This document shows, piece after piece, positions 13,501 through 25,603 of a stretch of 64,000 nucleotides of DNA. The DNA comes from Strigamia acuminata. Lineage: Eukaryota > Arthropoda > Chilopoda > Geophilomorpha > Linotaeniidae. Both the position numbers and the translations under genes were made by a program. The notes below the pieces were generated by a model. The model made no database searches, was not told the DNA's origin, and saw nothing but the letters and a program-made list of their open reading frames with translations. Location: positions 8,372,001 through 8,436,000 of the forward strand of contig OX442316.1 of the NCBI GenBank assembly GCA_949358305.1, given 5' to 3'. Numbering within the stretch: position 1 is the first letter of the stretch; each line of letters starts with the position of its first letter.

Positions 13501-14299
13501 CTAAACTTCCACTTTTTTCATTTGCATTTCGAACACAGTCAATAGCAAATCGATCAAAATCTGAACTAAGCTTTCAATTTTCTTTTTTTCTGTTTGCAAT
13601 GAAAATGTAGAAGTATTATTGTTGTTAGCAGTGAAGAGTTTGAAAGAAAAGACGAAGTTTTTAGGCTGAGCGAATGTTTTTGTTATTTTCGCCATTCTCT
13701 CTTCTAAGGCGAAGACTTTTTGTGTGACGTCAACTGTTGTTGTTGACTGAAAAGTTTGTTTACTCGCGAGCATGGAAATCGTTCGAAATTGGTGATCCCT
13801 TCGATGTCCTTGGCAGTTTGGAAAGTACTCAGCAGTGAATTTTGTTTGTGTAAACAAGATGGGTGATTTAGTTTGTTTGGTTTCTCGGATAAACAAGTGC
13901 TGGTCAGCCAGCATTTAATGCAATTGGAGACGTAATGTCCATTTGGTGATTGAACCAAAAGTGCAGGAAATGTTTGTCGAAATGAGTAAAAGACACATGT
14001 GCCGTCTTGTATATGTCGCCTATTTCCAAGCTGAGTTTGCTCATAATTCGCAGGCAATTTAGCGTTGCACTCGTTGCCATTTCTAATGACAGTCGTGGCT
14101 CGACCGAAGCGAGGCCTTTAGCGCTGGCCCACGGTCGACGCGGCTGCTTTAATGGCCATTATGTGCACGCACGCGGGTCGCGCTACGTCAGCAGAGGCGG
14201 ATCGTGCACCTTAACACGGGCAGAATGCAGAGCGTCGACGCCAGGTGGCAGTAGCAGCGCCCAAGAAACCTTTTCACTCGCCTTTTCACGATTCGTGTG

Positions 14300-14313
14300 G
14301 TCGTCATGGTAAC
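14300..14313. promoter_or_regulatory. X-box-like palindrome 1
   Basis: GTCGTCATGGTAAC resembles the RFX consensus GTYRCCATGGYRAC, with one departure in the left half. It lies in a GC-balanced island at about 14070-14400. Confidence 0.35.
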
Positions 14314-15488
14314 AGTTCCAGGTTTGTCGTAATAGCGGTGGCCGTCGCTTCGTGGTGAATTTCCTTGTGGAGTGTGTGGAGGTACAAATGGCGCCAGTCT
14401 AGAACCGCACACTTTTTTTTTTGTTCTCTTTGTAGTGATTACCTGCTGCCAAAATATTTAAGGACAACAGAAAATGTGCGTGTGAACGTCATTTGATTTG
14501 TGCCTCACTAATCAAATTATATTGATTTTGTGGTGTAATCGATTTGCTAAATGGGTGGGTGTGGGTTTTTCCAATGATTTTTGCTCTTGTTAAAATTCCT
14601 AGCGGTAAACAATTCTTTTTGTTTTGTTTTTCTAATCGAACTTCGCTTAAGTGTATAGGTACGTGTCGTAAGAAATCTCGCTTTCATTAGTTCGTCTCGG
14701 GAGAAGGTGGAAGTCACAAGGATGTTCTATGCTTTTGCTGGTTTTTATGGACGTGTCTTAATCGTATGTGTGCAGGGGCCACTGGGTTCGTGTTGTTAGT
14801 TGTTAGTGAGTTGGCCAACCATTAGACCTTAGCACACATCACGTTTCCGTGGCTAATGATCTGCAAAGCGCAGTAGACGACGGATGCTCGTGTTCTTATC
14901 GCATGCAATAATGCATACCATGCACCGTATGTATTAGAATGCAGTTTTTTAAATGCCAGCATATTTTGCTTATGACAACTATTCGGAAAAAAAATTTAAT
15001 TATGGTAATCAGTTGTTTTAATTTGAATTCGGAGCAAATTATTAAGTTTAATATGGTTTATAAAATATTAAATAGAAACTTAAATTCATCAATTTCCTTT
15101 CTGAACCGAATTTAGCGCTCAAATTCAGATTAAATTGATTAATGAATAGACTTGTAGCATTAATTAATTTAATAAAATTTGATGCATTACGATTGTTGTA
15201 ATTTGCCCATCAACACTCATTTGGTGGTAATAAATCGGGAGAGATTTTTTTTTTGCCAAACTTCATTTCCAGCGAATTCTTATCAGTCTTTCGACATTGG
15301 TTGCTGGTGATGGGTAATGGCGGTGAGATGAGGCAGATGCTCTGGTAGCACGCGGTGGTTTTATTTTCGCGACGGGCTGAGTCGAACCCAATCAAAACCA
15401 CTTATCGCACGAACGCGCCGTGCGTGGTTGGGATACTGAACAAAGTTGTTTCATATCGGCCTTGCACGCCTGTTTGGACGACGAGGCC

Positions 15489-15502
15489 GTTTCTATGGTG
15501 AC
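15489..15502. promoter_or_regulatory. X-box-like palindrome 2
   Basis: GTTTCTATGGTGAC fits the X-box pattern with a C-to-T change in the left half site. It sits in a GC-rich island (about 15400-15600) that contains no gene I can recognise. Confidence 0.35.
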
Positions 15503-16056
15503 CAGGCCGGTCATCTTAGACCGTGCACATGGCCCCGGAGGAGCTTGATGGCGATTAATCATAGCCGACGCCGATATCCCGTCTTCTCTGGCTCACACAC
15601 TGACAAGATAAAGACCCGAACCAGTTTAAACGTATCATAATTTGCACATAATGGGTTTCATTCTCGAGTTGGTACAGTAAATCGACCAGTAAATGACTCA
15701 AAATTTCATTAACTCACCAAACAAAACATACATCAATGCTTAAAGCATTATGTAAAACATTAAAAAAAACTAGTAATAATTGTTTTAGGATGATTACACC
15801 AATTGGAGGAAGCAGTTCTAGAAAAAAAGACATTAACTGCACTCAAAAAGTCGTGTTTTCGTTTTGTGATGTTAAAAGATGTAAAATAAAATAAAACACA
15901 GACACCAAAAACAAATCGTGTAAAATCGGAGTTGAATTAATTTTTCTAGAACGTGTTAAAATATAAAAAAAAGTCGTGTAGAACAGTTTGCAATTCGCAA
16001 AAAATTGAAATTTGTCGAAATATGAAACCGGTTGTAAACATAATGCGATTGCAGTG

Positions 16057-16313
16057 CTGTCAGAAACTAGAGCTTTGTAAACTCTGGTAAGTTTTTATCA
16101 CTCGTGATCACAACAGATTGCGAAAATACAATATCGCGAGTTGTTGAGTGTGTGTGACATTTTTTTGAATATCTTTAATCGTCGGAATCTGAAAAACTGT
16201 CCAAAAACTGTAGTTCGCAACAGTCGTAGGTTTTTATTGCTCGTGCTCACAGCAGATTGCGATAACTCGATATCAGCAGTTGTTGCGAGTCGAGTATGTG
16301 AGTTTTTGAATAC
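16057..16313 (+). repeat. tandem duplication, 140-bp period, two diverged copies
   Basis: Copy 1 (16057-16173) and copy 2 (16197-16313) align along their length. Shared pieces include CTGTC-(A)AAACT, GTTTTTAT--CTCGTG-TCACA, CAGATTGCGA, GATATC/AATATC-like centre, GTTGTTG and TTTTTGAATA. Copy 1 also folds on itself (CAACAGATTGCGA against TCGCGAGTTGTTG). Confidence 0.7.
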
Positions 16314-16916
16314 CCTCAACGCTTACATGTCAGAGTGTATATATAAACTATGTTGAACTTGGAATCCAAATATTACCTTTACACTCAAATTATAACTGAC
16401 GCGTTGCAATATTATCAATACCGCAACATTTTGGTCGGGACGGGGCATGGGCTTGACAGGACTGACAGTTGCTTTTATTATTAATTTTAAATGATTATTT
16501 TATAAAATTATTAAATCCTATTCAATTGGTGCATTTTCCACTGGTTACACATTTACGTCCGTGTCGTTCTGTGGCATTCCAATCGGAAATTGTTTGTTGG
16601 CAATTTGATATGAAGAGAAAAGAGGCAATGGTTCGTCTTGAAATCGTGTTTGGCAAATTCTCAGTTATTTTAACCCCGAGAACAGCTGGGAGGAATTAAT
16701 CGTATCTTCGCATCCACCGACCAGACTAATCATAGTTAATTACTCATCGAAGGCTCAACGTTTGCTGCGTACGTGATTTGTTTTCTCAAATAATAGACTT
16801 TGTTGTGTGGCTGATAGTCTCGTTTGTATTGTTGCAAGTGAAAGTTCAGGAATGATTAGTTTGAAAATGCGCTCACCTTTTCGCTTCTTCCATCATTCTT
16901 CATATGTCCAATTGTC

Positions 16917-16930
16917 GTTGCTATGGTTAC
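16917..16930. promoter_or_regulatory. X-box-like palindrome 3
   Basis: GTTGCTATGGTTAC is one base from the classical X-box GTTGCCATGGTTAC. Confidence 0.45.
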
Positions 16931-17599
16931 CAGCCGCAATCCTCTCCTCGACTGAATTCCCTTGACATGGGTTCTTCAGGGAAATGGTCTGACACATACC
17001 AAAAAACTGAACCAAATGACAATTTGCAATGCGCATTTCATTTCAGCTTTCTAGTTTAAAGTGCAGTCACGTGAATGGAAATGAAATCAGATAGCGTGTA
17101 ACGGTCTCCTTATATATTTCTCTCTCTCTTTGCATTTATTTATTTATTTATTCAGGAAAGTTTATTTTATTTTTTCAATATTTAATCTCCATGAATCAAC
17201 AGATTAAGAAATGGACGTGTGGGATAGGACACTGTCCCGTCTTGACTTATTGGAGTGATTACGGTTGTACGAAGTTGGTCTCGTTTCCTTGCTTGAGGTA
17301 ATTGGCCCATGGATGTGGCAAGGCTTCGGAATGTTAAACAGACGCCTTCGTTGCAAGTTACAAATCCGAAAAAAGTGGACAGTAAGATGCTCGTCAAATG
17401 TCAAATCAACGTCCACTTTCTTTTTAAGTCAAAGTATTGCAGCTGTATACGAGATACAGTATTGTACAAGTATATTGCACTTGAAATATTAATTTGATCA
17501 ATAAGTGAAATAAAAGAAGAAAATAATTGACTTGACTGACGTAAACTGAAACACACACGTTACTTTCAATCACTCATATTTTCTTGGATAAACTTTGAT

Positions 17600-17613
17600 G
17601 TTTCCATGGCAAC
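17600..17613. promoter_or_regulatory. X-box palindrome 4 (best match)
   Basis: GTTTCCATGGCAAC matches the RFX consensus GTYNCCATGGNRAC throughout. CACGTG follows at 17616-17621, an E-box, so this may be a composite site. Confidence 0.5.
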
Positions 17614-18180
17614 TTCACGTGCACGGTGCATTTAGGTATGGGAAAGAAATACGTTTGAGGGCGTAACAAGCTTTAACCGGAGATTGAAATGCCACATGCC
17701 CATTTGCCATTTCTTCTTTTTCTTGTTGTTGGGACAGAGTGTTTTTCTAATGTAGAAGTTGTTTGGCGCAAATATTTACACTCGGGTTTGTTTGACTGGT
17801 GCAAAAAGCTCCTTTTCTTTACACTTTTTAGTTTTAATCTCTTTTTTTCCTCTTATCTGTTTTTATATTCGCGCTGATGATGCAAAAGCCGGCGTTTATC
17901 ATCCAGCCAGCAAATGTCGTGCTGTGTAAACAGTTTAATGGAGGCAGAATGGTTATTAGCGAGTGAGGCGGACCCACGTCGACTGGGATTAGAAGTTTGT
18001 GCATGCCCCTCCGACAAAAGCCCGAAAGAAAGGTCTTAAGAAGACCCGAATCCAATTACAGAGAGGGCGGGAATCGTCTTATTTACATTCTCGCGAGACC
18101 CCTACACGTGCCATTGATCGGACTGTCACATACGCACAAACCTCCCTTTAAAAGACACGGTGTCACGAGAGACACTTGAA

Positions 18181-18220
18181 AAGTGAATTCGCCCTTCGTT
18201 ATGAGCATGCGAATTCACTT
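18181..18220. repeat. perfect 12-bp inverted repeat, 16-nt loop
   Basis: AAGTGAATTCGC at 18181-18192 pairs exactly with GCGAATTCACTT at 18209-18220. The arms include an EcoRI-type GAATTC palindrome each. Pairing does not extend far outward, so a miRNA precursor is unlikely. Confidence 0.7.
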
Positions 18221-18300
18221 AGTTTGATTCTGGGTGGGGTCGCGAGAGAGACAACCGATGCGTATTTTTCCTAGACAACGGTCGAGTTCCCTGTGCTTAA

Positions 18301-21300
18301 TCCTCTGTGATTATACGTGATTAACGGCGATGGCAAATATTTACCAGGCGAGCGCTCGCGGCGTTAATGATGAAGTCGTTGCTGGCATCCGTTTGCTGGC
18401 AAACGCATCTTCCACCTCCAATCATTGGATTAAAATCCCCCCTATCGCTTCTTTCATCTTTTCGTATCCATCTTGTTTCTTTTTTTCTTTTTTTCGCTTT
18501 GTGTTTTTCTCTACGAAATGTTTGATCCTTCCTTACCGTTGATGGAACTGCATTAAGGGAGAAGTTTCGTCGTTATTTTAAAAGAAGCATTAATTTTGTT
18601 GCTCTAAGTTGTTTGACAGAAAGACAAAAAGAAGAGACGCGCAGTGCCGTCAGACATGATCATGGTCAACATTTATCACGATTCCATCTTTCGCCTCCCT
18701 CCGTCTTCCAATCCCAGGATGCATCACGAGCATTTTGTCAATTGAAGTTAGAACGATATTATCTTTGAGGAAAAATAATAGAATGAAATTAAAATGAAAG
18801 CTGCTTACAGGTGATTACGAAGGTGGAATGGGGACGGGGGATTTGTGCCGCCATCTCTGTTTCCTGAGGCGAAGCATTTGCTGATTGAATTGTGTGCCGG
18901 AATGGGAGTAGCAATAGCTGCATTGCATGGGCTAATGGCCCTTCACGATCTAACATAGCGGTCATCATTTAAAAGATAGTTGCAACAGTAAATCTTTGGA
19001 ATGGTTTTGAATTTTCTCGAAATTGGCTTTAATATTGGTATTTCTAATTTTTCATTATGGACATCTTCTTTTGCTAATAAAGAGTCGACGCTTAATTTTG
19101 ATGTACAGCTTTGATTCCTGCACTTAATAAACCAATTCCGTGTACTTAACTTAACCACGACCGTACTAAAGCTGCACTACACATATTGATGATATTTTTG
19201 TCAATTCCAAAGGACAAAAAAAATTAAGAAATGTATTTAAAAAATTAAGCCGATTATGAAATTTCAATAAATTGAAATTAAAAAAAATATTATTAATTAT
19301 TATGATGATGATTTGGAAGCTGAAGTCTTAAGTTCATAGATTAGCATTGATTATAATTTCAATTGTATTGAATTGAATCTTGATGCTCAACTGATGTCGA
19401 ACTGTATAAAAATGGTGGAGTAAAAAAATAATAAATTATGTAATTTGTGTAATTACGTTTCACACGTTGGGAATCATTTCTTTAGAATAATTAAAAGTGA
19501 TCTGCGAAATGCTAAAACTGATTTCTTTCTCTTTAATAATGAGTGAGAAAAAAAAGAGGTGAAATTAACGTCAGGATTAGTTGGTTCGCGTGCGTTTTTA
19601 GTCTAATCTTGTTATAAATAGCTGCTATGATAGGATTAGAGTGAAATGTGCTAAGGCGAGAATTATTTGTCAACAATTTTATGTTTGTCGTTTCAATTTC
19701 TACATTTATCAATTTATTCCCACATGAAATAAGAGAATGGTAGCTTGTTAAACTAGTTACTAATTAAAATTCATACCGATTCAAGTGGAAATACGTAATT
19801 AAAGTTGCATAAGATTGTGTTTGATGGGCAATTTTAGGTGCGAATTCTGAGAAAACGAGGTTTTCAACCGCACTCAATGTCAACGCGCATCGCGGGATTT
19901 GCGTGTGTTTGAGAAAAGGGTGCTTTTGGCCGACGTCTTTCTAATCAAGAGCCGTCGAGCGGCTGTTCTTGGACCCCGAGGGGGCCGCGTGGGAAACGAG
20001 AGCCAATAACGAAGAAGGCCTGGTGCGTATTATAGTGGCAATAACCGGATCTTTGGGCGTTTATGTCGTTTTTATGAATGTACTAAACTGGTGACCGTGG
20101 TTCGAAGCTGATAAAAAGAGCGGGAAATACAATAGAAAAGAAGGCGACTCGCAAGCCCTTACTTTCGTTTCACCAATTTCACCTGGGGACCCACTTTGCA
20201 CCAGCCCATTTATTGTAGTAAATACACTTGCCATAATAATTCCAATGTCGAAGCAGCATCGGCCAAACTCGAAAGGATCGCAATTGTTAACCGGCTCAAT
20301 TAGGCTTAGCAACACTTCTCCGTTCTCCGTTTTCCGTTTTCCTATTCTTTCCTTTCTTTACTTTACTTTAACACTAGTACGTAGTAAAAGTTTGTACATG
20401 CTTATTTGATTTAGTCTGGTGTGTTATTTGACCTTTTACACCTGCCCTCACATGTCGGTGTAAAATTCTCTACTCCACTGATTGTTCGTTCCATTTAGTT
20501 CTTTCCAAATGTCCAATCCCCCGAGTTGGACCTTTGACCTCCCAACTGTACCTATCCCACCATCTCGATTATACGGTAATCGATAATTAAAGCTGCCGTT
20601 CTTCCTTCAATCTCATTTACCAAGGTGGAGCCATTCGCACTCGCTTAATGATACGAAATTGTTTTCCGTCGGCTGTACATGCATCGTTTGTCCAGTCGGT
20701 GACGCAATTTCTGAGAAGCGCCACAGGATAGTTGTAGGTGTGTCCTTGTGAAGAACAATAACTCTGAGGCATCATGGTGTGTGTTAATGACAAGTTTCCT
20801 ACCGGTGAACGAATCGTTTGGCCACGGTTCCGTGTGTCACGCTGCGTTCTTTTCCATCTGCAGGGGCGTGCGTTCGTTTCTTCGACCATCTCTATCGTAC
20901 ACCTTTATCGATTTGGCTAACATTAAATATTATTGTTGCTTTCTCATTCTGACCTCACGTTGCAAATTTATTTTCTCCAATGGCCACTATTTTTTCGTTG
21001 CTCGTATACCATTCGTTATTCTTTGGCCCTTTTTCTTTTTTCTTTTTTCGTTTTTCTTTTTTTTTCTTTTTTCATTTTAACTTTTATCTCTGCGAAAAAG
21101 GACTTCCTCGGAGATCAATAAAGGACCCAAGTTTGAAATCCCAACTCCAATTAATTTTTACTTTCATGTCACCTATTGTAGACGTTTTTATATTGACTTT
21201 GAGGGCTTGATGAGCTCAGGGTGCAGAAGTAAATGCCAACATTGCGTCACCAGGGACAACTAATGCTTCGAGACAGACTTGAAAAGCACACTAACAACTG

Positions 21301-24300
21301 ATGTAGCGCAGCATTTCAACGGAGATAAATTTCTAATTTAAACACTCGTTCTACTATCTAATTTTTAAAGTTAATATTTATTTTTACCTTTTACATTTTA
21401 TCTTCGAATCGCATAAATTTAATATATGATAAAAGAGGAAAAAATCTGCAAGATTTTAAATTCTAAGACGGCTTTAAAAAAGTCATGGGTAAAGTAAAAA
21501 CATCCAATATTTATAGAAGAGCGCGTCTTCTTCATACACGAATTTTAAGTTTTTACTCAAATATATAAAAAGAAAGTACTTCTCGCTTCTTTTCTTTTTT
21601 TTTTAACATTTTTTATTTTTTTTTTGCGGTTGGGTCTTCATAAAAGGTGTGTTTGGACTCGTGAGTGCGGATTAAACCGGGGATTAGGTTGCCTCTGCCG
21701 GTCGTAAATCTGAACGTAGGCGGATGTTGTGGACGTGAGGAAGATGCCGGTTGATATGTGGACCCGAATCGGACACTGACCTCGCACTATTCATCAGTGG
21801 TCGATCGGACATTCGCAGTTGGAAACTCATATTCGAGTGAAATGTGCGCGCAATTCTTTTCTTTCCATTTAATAATACTTTAAAACTGGTGACATTTTGA
21901 TGAATCGTGGTCCTCAATTTACGCCGTTTATTAGTCGACTCCCTTTGAGCATGGAGTTCATTTTTTATATTATTATTGTTCCGTTTTCCCATTTATCTAT
22001 CGGGTAAAATTTTCTAAAAAAAAAAAATAAAAGAAATTTTTTTTTTCTATTTTTTTTTCTATTTTTTTTCATAGGCAAACAATTACAAACGAGTCTCCAT
22101 TGTACGGAAGACAAATGAACGACTCCTTTTAGCTCGGGCTTCTAATTTGGCGCCACATTGTGGCTGCTGTCATTCCGACATTTCTATTCTTAAGCCCCTA
22201 TCTTTTCTATCGAGTGCCTGACTGCCAGGATCTCAAAGTTCGCGTTGCGACTTGAGGGCACTGACCATGCGACTTGATTCTTTTAATGGCCCAGATGCGC
22301 TCTGAGTAGAAATCAGTCGTTTTTCGAACTCGCTGGAAGCGCTTAATAATCGAAAATAATCTCCGGCGGAAGTTGCTTGCAATTGGCTCTAGTCCAAGAG
22401 GGCTAGAAACGCTCGCGTGCCTTTAATCGCCATCTCCCTCAGTCCAATAAGCCACCCGCGTAAAGCACAAAATGGCAGACATTTCTCAAATTGAAATAAA
22501 GTGAGCTGATAAGTGAGATTTTATGAGGCTGAGAACAATTCTGAAGAAAAAATAAAAAAAATTTTACTCAAAAAACATTATTCCCCTCCTATTTTCTCAC
22601 AATTTGCTGGATTAACACCGACGAAGGAACCCGTAAATGAAGTCGAGAGTTCCTAGCAATTCCAATACTTGTTACATTACAATTTCTAAGTTTTGGTCTC
22701 TGCGTTTATATAACTTTATAAATATTTCATGTAAACTTTAATCGTTATGGCACATGCTTTAATTTGTATGCATGCATTCTGGAGTTAAAAATGCATGGCT
22801 TTGCGGTCACTAAAAATCCTTTTTGTTTTTGTTTTCGCAGATGTAGTTTATTGTGGTGGTGTCTAAAATAGCATTCTATCATTTTAGTCGTGCGCGCATC
22901 TCTGCGTTGACAAAGTCAGGAAATCTGAACATTTTTTAAAATAGTTTATCTTTTGTCCCTTGTGCTTTGCTGCATTTCACCAACAAATTAAATTCAACGC
23001 CGCGTAGCAATAAAATGGAATAACAATTTTAAAGTGTGTTTGCTGAAATTATAAACGTCGGAATTAATTTTCTTCAATAACTTATTATACAATGGTAATA
23101 CGCAAGCAAATGATTCGCAATTTTTAATGATTGGTCAACATTTGTAGGAAAGGTTTTCATTTTAATGAAAGAGAGAAACAAAATTGTTTTTCAAAATACT
23201 GACCAATATTTATTAAATTCGTTTATTTTTGTTTATAAGTGATCGAGCTAGAGCATCGGAGAATCGATTTTAAATTTAAAATAGAACAACACATAACATA
23301 AATTCTAGAAATTCTTAAAAGCACTAGGAAACAAAAGTTATGTTCAACTAAATTAATGAGTTTAATTTTAAGCGAATATATCATAAGTGTAGTCCAAAAA
23401 AAGCAGTAATAACTAAAGCGGAATATAATCCCACTGTGGAGCTATGACTTGGTCATTTGGTAGTAAAAGGAATGTCTAATTGTGTCTTTAACTCTTTAAT
23501 GGTATATAAAAGTTAGGGAATATGATAATAAAATAAACTTTTATTAATATTTAATTTAGAATCATTTAGTTTTAAGGAAAAGCTGACTTTAACTTAGTAA
23601 TTTGCTGTATTTTAATGATCTCATTATCAGTATGCTAGGAATTATGCGAGTAATTGATTTTCAATTAATTAATATTTGGCTTTATTGAACCCAAACCCAA
23701 TTTTACAGTTTCACAACTATTTATTCAATATTCTATTAATACCCATGTCCGATATGCAGAATGCCAATAACAAATAAAATGGCAATTGAATCGAGATTAA
23801 AATTGCACATTCCGTCTGCTGTGAAAGAAAATGCTTTCTAATTTTCTTAATTCATCCTGTTGTTGGTTATTTTGCCGGTGATTTTTAACCGAATTAGTCC
23901 CACAATTGAATTGAAGGAAAAATATTGTTCCGACTTAAGTTGCGCAATTCTTTGTGTGGGAAAACATTGACTTGCCATTTCCAAAGCCATTTCGCCTTTT
24001 TATACCACTGTCTGCATTGAAAATCCATTGTAGCAGCGAATTATTTACTCTGTTCTCTAGCATCCATCGAATATATTGATTGAGCATACCGCTCGAAGAA
24101 ATATCCATTCGTAATCCGCTTTTGAATTTCTTCACTTAGTTAATACGGTTTGCAACGATTTTAAAATGTTGCAAACTTGTATCGATCTTGAGATTTAATC
24201 TTTGAACCTTGTAACTAAAAGACCTTTTTCTTTTCCCTAAAAAAGGTCATCAAAGGTTGTGTTTCCTCTATTGGAGGTACAATTCTTGGCTTAGTATCTC

Positions 24301-25396
24301 TTTTTTTCCCTCTCTTTTCTCCACTCTTTCTTTATTTCGATCGAAGTAGGCTGTTGGCGTCTCCTTGGCCTCTTCGCCTTCTCTGATTATCCCCTGGCTC
24401 ACACACGTGCGTTCACGAGGGCGTTCGTTCAATTGTTTTGCGCGCGTGGGGTCGCCAAATAGATGGCTTTTGGTTTACGTTTGATTGCCGCCATTACCGA
24501 TGGAAATGATGCGCGGGTGGCGCCGGGAACCGAGTATAGGGTCTTGGCCCCATTTGAGCTCCTTTTTCTTGGCAAAGTGGTTTCCTTCCCTTTATGGACT
24601 GCTGGACTTCGAAGTGCATTTATGTTGCCTCACTTCGTGTGACGAGTACGCAATTAGCGGCTAGAAACGGAAGTTAAACAAAAATTTTGATGGGGTAATT
24701 AAAGGGCAGGTTGTGTCGTCAACTTTGCCTCCATGTCTTGAGACTCCTCCTATTCTCTGGAAAATATATGGATGCACAACGCATCCCTTTTTTGAAGGAA
24801 AAACTTTTTTCTTTTTTTTTAAACGGCAGAAAAAATGGCGGATATGCGTGTAATTACTTCCTTTTACGCTCGGGCTTCCTCAATTGGAACATTTTGAGTG
24901 ACACGTTGTACGAGAGGAGTCAAATTAGCAAACGCATGAAGGAAAAATGAAAGGATGAATATCGTGTCCTGAACAAGGCTTAAGTGCAGCTTTAGATGGC
25001 GCCAGTTTGTCACCTTGAGATTTCTTCTGTGTGACCAGAGGGAATCGCACGGCATGATGGATTGTTTGGACGATGTGGCGGATGAGTGATGAACAGCATT
25101 TGCAATTGCAACTCGTTTTCTTTTTTCATTTTTTTTCTTTATTTTTTTTGGAAAAATTTTCGCTTCCTACAATTAATTTTGCTAAACTAGTGTGTAATTA
25201 GTCTCTTTTTTTCATGTTCCGGGACGAAAAAAAAATGTTTTTGTAATAAAAAAGGTGGAAAATTACGGTAATATGCCCCCTGGCCATTCGGTTGCCATTC
25301 ACTCGATCCTCGACATTGTGTAGAATCATCCTCCCACCTCCTTTTCATGAGAATCGTGCTACCTTCCCTGCTGTCTAGAATCGACTTTCCACCACT
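18301..25396. other. non-coding DNA with scattered islands
   Basis: AT-rich apart from islands at about 19870-20320, 20620-20900, 22080-22480 and 24300-24700. A Su(H)-type CGTGGGAA lies at 19988-19995, within chance frequency for this length. 22981-24200 shows nothing. Confidence 0.5.
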
Positions 25397-25460
25397 TATT
25401 TTTCAGCACAAGTTGGAGCAGCTACCGTCAGTCAGCGCGCGAGGCACACGAACGGAGTCA
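25397..25460 (+). promoter_or_regulatory. candidate core promoter (initiator TCAGTC)
   Basis: TCAGTC at 25428-25433 matches the arthropod initiator, with A+1 at 25430. A weak TATA-like TATTTTT lies at 25397-25403, about 30 bp upstream. AGTCA at 25456-25460 resembles a downstream promoter element but is one base off the usual +28 spacing. The sequence turns abruptly CpG-rich at this point, which is unusual in this window. It is a prediction from motifs only; the gene served would be the Kekkon-like gene 32 kb downstream or an unrecognised transcript. Confidence 0.35.
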
Positions 25461-25603
25461 CGAGCCGCGCTACGGTCACTGATGTTAAGTTAGCATGCGC
25501 GCGGCTCTCGGCTGAAGTTGGATAAACGGCCACCTGCTGAATGAAAGTCTCGACTTGCAGAAAACATTCACTCTGGCTTTTTTCACTCTAGAATATACAC
25601 TAG
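25430..25603 (+). other. candidate untranslated first exon ending in a strong splice donor
   Basis: The stretch runs from the initiator to TAG|GTAAGC (exon end 25603, GT at 25604-25605), which fits the donor consensus well. Three ATGs inside it open frames that close at once: ATG TTA AGT TAG, a six-codon frame starting ATG CGC GCG, and a sixteen-codon frame starting ATG AAA GTC. It therefore reads as a leader, not coding. It is strand-compatible with the acceptor at 57674. Joining the two would give the gene a ~32 kb first intron, typical of developmental regulators. No transcript evidence is available, so this is inference. Confidence 0.35.

Larger units (their letters stand above)
13501..18300. 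other. GC-balanced islands in AT-rich DNA, probable regulatory region
   Basis: Islands at about 14070-14400, 15210-15620, 16860-16990 and 17600-18250 contain the four X-box-like palindromes. Stop-free frames here (for example 13501-13914 and 13704-14057, minus strand) overlap one another and match no family I know, so I do not call them genes. Confidence 0.45.

Noticed and set aside
13501-14057. Two overlapping minus-strand frames of 137 and 117 codons
   Set aside because: They overlap in different frames, are rich in runs of K, Q, N and T, and resemble no family I know.
19988-19995. CGTGGGAA, a Su(H)/CSL site, with others at 4665, 9277, 23953, 26158 and 30042
   Set aside because: The number seen is about what chance gives for a degenerate 8-mer in 64 kb, and they are not clustered.
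20617-20745. Minus-strand stretch that looks like an exon ending in a GTAAAT donor (20619-20614)
   Set aside because: Two frames are equally open, no good acceptor precedes it, and the peptide is unrecognised.
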